Shown here piece by piece: positions 58,841 to 64,000 of a DNA stretch of 64,000 bases; within the stretch, counting starts at the first letter, position 1, and every line of letters begins with the position of its first letter. Both the position numbers and the translations under genes were made by a program. Origin of the DNA: Enhygromyxa salina (GTDB lineage: Bacteria; Myxococcota_A; Polyangia; Nannocystales; Nannocystaceae); contig NZ_JMCC02000004.1 of assembly GCF_000737335.2 (NCBI RefSeq), forward strand, positions 96,375-160,374, in the 5' to 3' direction. The notes below the pieces were generated by a model, which saw nothing but the letters and a program-made list of their open reading frames with translations, had not been told where the DNA came from and searched no databases.

Positions 58841-60079
58841 GTGGCTGATATCGTTCGCAACATTGGGCTCTCTCTTGGCGCTGACCTGTGCTGGCCGATC
58901 TGCTACGAGCAGATCATGCGGGGTCTGGATCTGCAGATCCCCAGCGGTGATGACACGCTGCGCTTCTCGGTCGAGCGCGTGACCATTGAACCGTTTGATC
59001 TGACCCAGGGCTGCAAGTACGACGTGGTCATTGATCGGCTCACGCACTGGTTCCACATGTCGCGCGAGTGGATCAAGAAGGCCGTGCTGATGGACGGCCT
59101 GTACGTGCTCAACAATCCGTGGTCGGTGCAGTCGATGGAGAAGCACACGGCCTACTGCGCGATGATGCGCCTGGGCATGCCGGTGCCAACCACCTGGCTG
59201 ATCCCGCCCAAGGACTACGTCACGCAAAACCCGGATCTCAAGCCCACGCTGACCCGCTACGCCAAGCTGTTTGACGTGGGGCGGCTGAGCCAAAAGATGG
59301 ACTTTCCGATGTTCGTCAAGCCCTACGACGGCGGCGGCTGGCGGTCGGTGCGCAAGACCGACAGCGAGGAGGATCTGCGCGACGCCTACGAGAACAGCGG
59401 CGCCGACGTCATGCACGTGCAGGCGGGGGTGTACCCCTACGACGCGTTCGTGCGCAGCATCGGGTTTGGGCCGCAGGTCCGCCACGTCAGCTACGACCCC
59501 GACAAGCCGCTGCACGATCGCTACCGCCAGCAGCACTACGACACGATCGGCGACGCGGATCTCGAGACCCTTCGCAAGATCACCCTGACGATCAACACCT
59601 TCTTTGGCTGGGAGTTCAACAGCTGCGAGTCGCTGCGCAAGGACGGCGTGTGGCACCCAATGGACTTCGCCAACGCCTGCCCGGACTCGCAGGTGACCAG
59701 CTTGCATCGCCACTTTCCGTGGTTGATCAAGGCGTATATTCGGTGGAGCGTGTTTTGTGCGGCGACCAAGCGGCCGATGCGAATGACGCTGGACTGGGCG
59801 CCCTATTATGCGGTCGCCGCCAGCGAGCGCAGCTACGCAGAGAAGCTGGACGCGTACGCCGCGATCGCCGAAGAGCGGCTCGAGACCGCGCGCTTTGAAG
59901 AGTTCTGCGCGAAGCACCTGTCGCACCTCGACGAGGTCGCCCACGAATTCTTTGGCGGGCCCGTGGCCCGCGACGCCGTCCACCAAAAGGTCGCGTCGTT
60001 GTTCCCCGATCACGAGATTGAGCAGTTCACCGAGCTGTTTTGGCAGCGGATTCAAGACTGGCGTCAGGAGACGGAGTAG
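58841..60079 (+). CDS. ATP-grasp ligase 2 (RimK/GshB-like)
   Basis: 412 residues from a GTG with AAGGA just upstream. ATP-grasp features: YVLNNPWSVQSMEKHTAYCAMMRLGMPVPTTWLIPPK, the ATP-lysine block DFPMFVKPYDGGGWRSVRK, and a metal-binding block VWHPMDFANACPDSQV that replaces the classic DINPR pattern. It differs from ligase 1 and is closer to the RimK/glutathione-synthetase type, so the operon probably makes more than one bond. It lies 12 nt after the esterase. Confidence 0.8.
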   Translation: MADIVRNIGLSLGADLCWPICYEQIMRGLDLQIPSGDDTLRFSVERVTIEPFDLTQGCKYDVVIDRLTHWFHMSREWIKKAVLMDGLYVLNNPWSVQSMEKHTAYCAMMRLGMPVPTTWLIPPKDYVTQNPDLKPTLTRYAKLFDVGRLSQKMDFPMFVKPYDGGGWRSVRKTDSEEDLRDAYENSGADVMHVQAGVYPYDAFVRSIGFGPQVRHVSYDPDKPLHDRYRQQHYDTIGDADLETLRKITLTINTFFGWEFNSCESLRKDGVWHPMDFANACPDSQVTSLHRHFPWLIKAYIRWSVFCAATKRPMRMTLDWAPYYAVAASERSYAEKLDAYAAIAEERLETARFEEFCAKHLSHLDEVAHEFFGGPVARDAVHQKVASLFPDHEIEQFTELFWQRIQDWRQETE

Positions 60080-60082
60080 CCC

Positions 60083-60829
60083 ATGTACGAGACCATGTTC
60101 GAGAAGTCGCAGTGGTATTCAGAGCGCATGCAGGCCGAGGCCACTCTGGTCCGGTGGGGCGTCATGGGCCAGCCCGTGCTGATCTTCCCGACCGCCGGGG
60201 GCGACGCCGAGGAGATTGAGCGCTTTCACCTGGTCCGGGTGCTCGAGCCGCTGATCACCGCGGGGCGGATCAAGGTGTACTCGTGCGACAGCGTCGCGGG
60301 CCGGGCCATGGTCCACCAAGAGGGCAGCCCGCAGCATCGCATGTGGCTGCTCAATCAGTTTCACCAGCACGTGCGCCACGAAGTGGTGCCGGCGATCCGC
60401 AAGGACTGCAACAGCGACGACATTGGGATCTGGACCACGGGGGCCTCGATCGGGGCGTTTCATGCGGTCGCGGTCACCTGTCGCTGGCCGCATATCTTCC
60501 ACCGCGCGCTGGGCATGAGCGGAACCTGGAACATCCTGCGCTTCTTCAAGAGCGAAGATAAATACACAGAGGACTACTTTGTGTCTTCGCCGCTGCAGTT
60601 CGTTCCCACGCTGGGGGGCGTGCACTTGGAGGAGCTGCGCAAGCGCTTCATTCTGATGGCGTCGGGGTCTGGCCGCGCAGAGGACATGAGCGAGAGCTGG
60701 GGGTTGGCGAACTTGCTGGGCAGCAAGGGGGTGCCCAATCGGGTGGACCCTTGGGGCGACGAGTGGCACCACGATTGGCCAACCTGGCGGAACATGCTGC
60801 CGAAGTACCTTGGCGAGTGGACCTCGTAG
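60083..60829 (+). CDS. Esterase/alpha-beta hydrolase
   Basis: 248 residues, starting 3 nt after the ligase 2 stop. The fold and nucleophile elbow (IWTTGASIGAFHAVAVTCRWP) match the putative esterase D family, with a candidate catalytic His in DEWHHDWPTWRNMLP. It could release or trim the product of the two ligases, or act on a precursor ester. It is the last gene of the operon; the next 230 bp contain a simple repeat but no gene. Confidence 0.75.
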   Translation: MYETMFEKSQWYSERMQAEATLVRWGVMGQPVLIFPTAGGDAEEIERFHLVRVLEPLITAGRIKVYSCDSVAGRAMVHQEGSPQHRMWLLNQFHQHVRHEVVPAIRKDCNSDDIGIWTTGASIGAFHAVAVTCRWPHIFHRALGMSGTWNILRFFKSEDKYTEDYFVSSPLQFVPTLGGVHLEELRKRFILMASGSGRAEDMSESWGLANLLGSKGVPNRVDPWGDEWHHDWPTWRNMLPKYLGEWTS

Positions 60830-60900
60830 GCGTGGCCGGCGGTCTGTACGCGACCGGTTCGTCCACGGGTCGCGTCGCTCGGTGATGCGCGACCGGCTGG

Positions 60901-60932
60901 GTTCGAGTTCGGGTTCGGGTTCGGGTTCGGGG
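60901..60932 (+). repeat. Hexanucleotide microsatellite
   Basis: About five imperfect GTTCGG units in the 232-bp gap before the STAS gene. No coding frame. Flanks on both sides carry GCGACC/GGTCGC palindromes. Confidence 0.75.
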
Positions 60933-61061
60933 TGAACTCGCGGTCATTGCGTTTGGGTGCGAGTGACCCCCCAGACACGGTGCACGTTCTCGCGCATCTG
61001 CGCCGTGCTTGGCGTTCGTTGCCGGCCCCCGCGCAGTGGATCACTCGCTACTCTGACTGGG

Positions 61062-61961
61062 ATGGACGCGTCACCGCTTGCGCTCGGCGAGGTGATGGAC
61101 CTCTTGGAGGTCGGTGTATGTGTATGGCAGCTCGAGACCGTGGGCCAGCGCGAGAGCCTGAGGCTTCGGGTCTGCAACCCGGCTGCGGCTCGGTTTCTCA
61201 GCGTGCGGGTCGAGGACGTGGTCGGCAAGCAGATCAGCGAAGGCTTCCCTGGCTCGCTCGACACGCCGCTGCCAGGCGTGTTCACCAACGTCATCGAGAC
61301 CCAGACAACGGTGGCGCTTGGCGACGTGCCCTACAAGGACGAGATCGTCCCTGATGGCATGTTCTCGATCGTGGTGCGGCCCGTTGGGAAGCGCAGCGCG
61401 CTGGTCGAGTTCACCAACGTCACCGAAGAGCGCCGGGCCCAGGCCGAGGCCAAAGCCACGCTCGCGGCCGCCGCCGAAGCCCGCGACAAGGCCGAGCGCT
61501 TCGCCCAGTCGGCCAAGGACCTCGACGAGAAGCTGCGTGTCATCGAGGCTCAAAAGCGAGACATCATCGCGCTCACGGCCCCGATCCTCGAAGTGGGGAC
61601 CGGCGTCCTCGCGATGCCGCTCGCTGGCAACTTCGACCTGCAGCGCAGCGAGATCGTCCGCGAGAAGCTGCTCGACGTGGTCAGCTCGACCAAGGCCCGC
61701 GATGTCGTCATCGACGTCACGGGCCTCGGCTCGATCGACGAGCTCACCGCCAACGAACTGGTCCGCCTGACCAGCTCGCTCGCGCTGCTTGGCGCCCGCG
61801 CCTATCTCACCGGGATCTCGCCCGCAAACGCCCAGACGATGGTGAGCTCGAACGCGAGGATCCCCGCGGGCATGTGCATGCGCAGCCTCAAGAGCGCCCT
61901 TCAGCTGCTGGGTGAGGGCGGGCGCTCCGGGATCACGGCGCGAGGTTCAAGGTCCCGCTGA
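61062..61961 (+). CDS. PAS-STAS (RsbR-like) regulator
   Basis: 299 residues. The N-terminal ~115 residues form a PAS-like domain (VCNPAAARFLSVRVEDVVGKQISEGFPG...EFTNVTEERRAQ), joined by a helical linker (EARDKAERFAQSAKDLDEKLRVIEAQKRDI) to a C-terminal STAS domain. Both RsbR phosphorylation threonines are conserved: Thr in DVTGL and Thr in AQTMV. It is a stressosome-type sensor with a probable PAS input, but no RsbS or RsbT gene is present in the window. The 3' end overlaps the convergent lipoprotein gene by 29 bp. Confidence 0.8.
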   Translation: MDASPLALGEVMDLLEVGVCVWQLETVGQRESLRLRVCNPAAARFLSVRVEDVVGKQISEGFPGSLDTPLPGVFTNVIETQTTVALGDVPYKDEIVPDGMFSIVVRPVGKRSALVEFTNVTEERRAQAEAKATLAAAAEARDKAERFAQSAKDLDEKLRVIEAQKRDIIALTAPILEVGTGVLAMPLAGNFDLQRSEIVREKLLDVVSSTKARDVVIDVTGLGSIDELTANELVRLTSSLALLGARAYLTGISPANAQTMVSSNARIPAGMCMRSLKSALQLLGEGGRSGITARGSRSR

Positions 61962-62973
61962 GGCCCTTGAAGTAGACCTCGAAGTCGACGGTTTGAATGA
62001 CAATGACCTCCGGGTAGGTTGTCTCGACGTTGGGTGCGTTCCAGCTCAGGGTTCCGCTCGAGCCGCCACCCGTGATGTTGGCGTTGAAGGTCCACAGCTG
62101 GCCCTGGAGCATCCAGTTGGCCATGGTTGGGCGCTGGTTGATGATGTTGATCTGGCCGTCGGAGAGCAGGAGCATGGGGTGCGGAGCGTCAGAGCTACCG
62201 CTGATCGTGCCGTTGTTGTGAGCTACGAAGCTATGATTCACATCGACGGGGAACGCAGGCCCGTCGGCGTTGACGCTGGGGTCGTCGAACACGAATTCCG
62301 CGGTGACGAAGTCGTCGCAGACAGCAGAGAAGTCAGCGATCTCGAGGGTGTTGATCTCGAAGCTAGCGACGGCCGCGTCGTCGTCGAGCTGAACCGAGAC
62401 GCTGCCGCCAGTGACAACCCAGCTCACGGGTTCTTCACAATCAATGAACACCGCATTGGTGACCCACGTGGTCTGCAGGGTTCCCGTGACCGTGGTGAAC
62501 TCGAGCACGTCGCACACGTTGCCCCCGCCCTTGTTGTCGAAGTCGAGCTGGTTGGGGTTGTAGTCCGAGGGGCAGTTGTCCTGGTTGTTGGGGATGCCGT
62601 CGGCGTCATCGTCGAGATCTCCGTCGCCGTCGCCGTCACCCGTGGGGCCGGTGTCGCCGTCGCCGTCACCCGTGGGGCCGGTGTCGCCGTCGCCATCACC
62701 TGGCCCGGTGTCGCCGTCACCATCACCGGGGCCCGTGGGTCCGGTGTCGCCGTCGCCGTCGCCGTCGCCTGGTCCGGTGGTGTCGTCACCACCTGTCGGG
62801 TTGACGCAGACGGTGCCCGTGCAGACCAGGCCAACTTGGCAGATGCCGCTCAGGCACTCGCAGAGGTAGGTGCCTGGTTGGCAGTCCGAGTCATCGCTTC
62901 CTGCGCCACCGCAGCCGACGAAGAACCCGAGCGTGCCTGATAAGGTTAGATACAGAGACGAGCGCGCAGTCAT
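61933..62973 (-). CDS. Lipoprotein with Gly-Asp-Thr-Gly linker and thrombospondin type 3 repeat
   Basis: 346 residues. Signal peptide (SLYLTLSGTLGFFVGC, lipobox FVGC). A Cys-rich CQPGTYLCECLSGICQVGLVCTGTVC module, then a long DGDGDTGPTGP linker (DNA about 62625-62780), a thrombospondin-type-3 calcium repeat (DDDADGIPNNQDNCPSDYNPNQLDFDNKGGGNVCD) and a C-terminal beta-rich domain ending ...VYFKGLSGTLNLAP. TACGAT (plus 62981-62986) ends 7 nt before the ATG at 62973, a leaderless-type start. Function unknown, likely surface calcium-dependent. It overlaps the STAS gene end by 29 bp. Confidence 0.78.
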   Translation of the reverse strand: MTARSSLYLTLSGTLGFFVGCGGAGSDDSDCQPGTYLCECLSGICQVGLVCTGTVCVNPTGGDDTTGPGDGDGDGDTGPTGPGDGDGDTGPGDGDGDTGPTGDGDGDTGPTGDGDGDGDLDDDADGIPNNQDNCPSDYNPNQLDFDNKGGGNVCDVLEFTTVTGTLQTTWVTNAVFIDCEEPVSWVVTGGSVSVQLDDDAAVASFEINTLEIADFSAVCDDFVTAEFVFDDPSVNADGPAFPVDVNHSFVAHNNGTISGSSDAPHPMLLLSDGQINIINQRPTMANWMLQGQLWTFNANITGGGSSGTLSWNAPNVETTYPEVIVIQTVDFEVYFKGLSGTLNLAP

Positions 62974-63080
62974 CGCGTGTATCGTACCGGTTTGGGTTGG
63001 TGGTTTGTGCGAGATGGTCCCGCGCAGAAGTGAGCTAGCGCCGCCGTTCAGGAGACCCACCGGGGGGAGGGGCAACGATC

Positions 63081-63194
63081 ATGGCTACGAGCGCGTCCGG
63101 TTACGCGCTGACCAATCTGGTCGAGATCGAGCGGGACCGTGAGTGGGGGCGGCAGTACGCGGTTTGGCTTCGCAGGGCCGAAGTGGGTGCGTAG
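63081..63194 (+). CDS. Short 37-residue reading frame, possibly expressed
   Basis: ATG at 63081 with a GGAGG-like sequence ~11 nt upstream encodes MATSASGYALTNLVEIERDR and 17 more residues to a stop at 63192-63194. It looks protein-like but is too short to classify and could be a remnant. The surrounding 62974-63262 gap has nothing else recognisable. Confidence 0.25.
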   Translation: MATSASGYALTNLVEIERDREWGRQYAVWLRRAEVGA

Positions 63195-63262
63195 TTGTGA
63201 CTCGGCGGGGCGGACTCGGGCCTCGGTCTGCTGGCCGCCCGGGAAGTCTTTGAGTCCGGATC

Positions 63263-63695
63263 TCATCGAGTAATGTCGAACTCCGCGATCCTGTTTGGTC
63301 CATCGAGGTCCTCGTCTAGGTGCAGGCTGCGGCTGTCCAGCCAACTCGACAGCCACTCGAGCGCCTTGACCAGACGAGCGATGGTGATGGGCCCAGTCGG
63401 ACTCGACACGAAGAAGCTGTGGCCAACATCAGTATCCTCGCGCTTGTGGTGCATCCACAGCCACAAAGGCCAGAACGTTGCTTGTGTTCCAGTACAAGTC
63501 CACGTGAAGGCAGTCTTTGGGGTGCATGCCATTGTCACGCAACCATTCGGTTTCGTCAGCGGTTGGATGCAAAGTAACTACCTCGAAAGGGATGTTTGGA
63601 ACCGGGTCTCCGTAATCCTCGAGTTTTGCGAGGGGCATCTCAGTACGTCCAGCCTTCGTTTTGCGAGTGAGTGTTCGCTTCACTGTAATATCCAC
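63263..63695 (-). pseudogene. Frameshifted gene of unknown function
   Basis: A GTG-started frame (63695) encodes VDITVKRTLTRKTKAGRTEMPLAKLEDYGDP...HPKDCLHVDLYWNTSNVLAFVAVDAPQA and then stops at 63429. An overlapping frame carries on convincingly (EDTDVGHSFFVSSPTGPITIARLVKALEWLSSWLDSRSLHLDEDLDG...) to a stop at 63263. A single-base change near 63440-63455 would join them. It is lower in GC than neighbours. The family is not recognised. A GGTGAG lies 6 nt before the GTG, 23 nt after the AgmX-like stop. Confidence 0.5.
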
Positions 63696-63718
63696 GTCGA
63701 TCTCACCAACGCCGATCC

Positions 63719-64000
63719 CTACTCGCTGATGTGACCGGGCTCGAGCTCGAAGGGGGACGTGACGGTGACCTGGCCGGCGCGGGGCTTGGGGAATTTCCAG
63801 CGCTCGAACGCCCGGGTCATGCAGTTGGCGACGTCGAGGCCGCCCTGCATGGAGTTGTCCTTCACGACCGCGCCGGCGACCTTGCCCTCGGGCGCGATCA
63901 CGAAGGAGCTTTCGGTGCAGGCCGAGTTTCGTGCCAAAGGCCGGCGGTTCATGGGTCTGCGCAAGCTCGCTCGGCAGGATTGGAACCGGTCTGCGGTGAG
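63719..64000 (-). CDS. AgmX/TonB-like C-terminal domain protein (5' end off window)
   Basis: Only the last part is in the window; the true start is beyond position 64000. The sequence TESSFVIAPEGKVAGAVVKDNSMQGGLDVANCMTRAFERWKFPKPRAGQVTVTSPFELEP matches the AgmX/PglI and TonB C-terminal energy-transducer-like domain (compare FVIAPDGSV...CI...RRW.FP). It is likely an exported or envelope protein. In-frame ATG and TTG codons near 63952-63964 fall inside this domain's approach and are not proposed as starts. Confidence 0.65.
   Translation of the reverse strand, partial: LTADRFQSCRASLRRPMNRRPLARNSACTESSFVIAPEGKVAGAVVKDNSMQGGLDVANCMTRAFERWKFPKPRAGQVTVTSPFELEPGHISE

Overview
The window is high-GC, gene-dense DNA that reads as a myxobacterial (Myxococcota) chromosome, most likely of the Nannocystaceae/Plesiocystis-Enhygromyxa type. 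The evidence is the series of lipoproteins with Gly-Asp repeat linkers, C-terminal tails resembling the MYXO-CTERM sorting signal, fibro-slime, IgGFc-binding and VIT/VWA surface proteins, orphan RsbR-like STAS proteins and an NtrC-type activator. This is inference from protein families; no rRNA or tRNA gene was seen. No phage, integrase, transposase or CRISPR array was recognised.

Layout. 1-9.8 kb: a partial diheme lipoprotein, a diguanylate cyclase, an SPL-like radical SAM enzyme, a secreted beta-propeller/diheme MauG-like protein, and a STAS plus V4R-like sensor pair. 10-17.6 kb: RlmN, then a minus-strand run (DUF2079 membrane protein, 4-hydroxybutyryl-CoA dehydratase homologue, a small CTERM protein, a VIT/VWA protein, a membrane protein). 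17.6-22.2 kb: a stress-type block of small proteins (DUF1328, DUF2383-like, CsbD-like, two-BON lipoprotein) around a sigma-54 activator; the BON gene has a sigma-54 promoter, and several long inverted repeats lie between the genes. 22-30 kb: RetSat/phytoene-desaturase-like oxidoreductase, fibro-slime lipoprotein, a degenerate glucan phosphorylase, a GH13 lipoprotein and Cys-rich lipoproteins. 30-37 kb: a TgpA-type transglutaminase with a DUF58 protein, a tandem-repeat block, and a five-heme CTERM cytochrome. 37-50 kb: PQQ sugar dehydrogenase, IgGFc-binding lipoprotein, two small membrane-associated proteins behind a second sigma-54-like promoter, a sulfotransferase-SDR fusion coupled to DUF1214, an AlkZ-like protein, a PI-PLC-X lipoprotein and a lipase-like lipoprotein. 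50-55 kb: FG-GAP lipoprotein, small lipoproteins, a MITE-like element, an orphan protein and two broken genes. 55.4-60.8 kb: a tight five-gene operon of two ATP-grasp ligases, an S51/cyanophycinase-like protein and two alpha/beta-hydrolase esterases, the best candidate for an undescribed biosynthetic system. 61-64 kb: a STAS regulator, a TSP3-repeat lipoprotein, a frameshifted gene and the end of an AgmX/TonB-C-like gene.

Two window-wide patterns stand out. First, many genes have a TAnnnT-like -10 hexamer only 6-8 nt before the start codon and no Shine-Dalgarno, which suggests leaderless transcription; others in the same window carry clear Shine-Dalgarno sequences. Second, about ten surface proteins share the same plan: signal peptide, lipobox (or CTERM tail), a Gly-Asp linker, then unrelated catalytic or adhesive domains.
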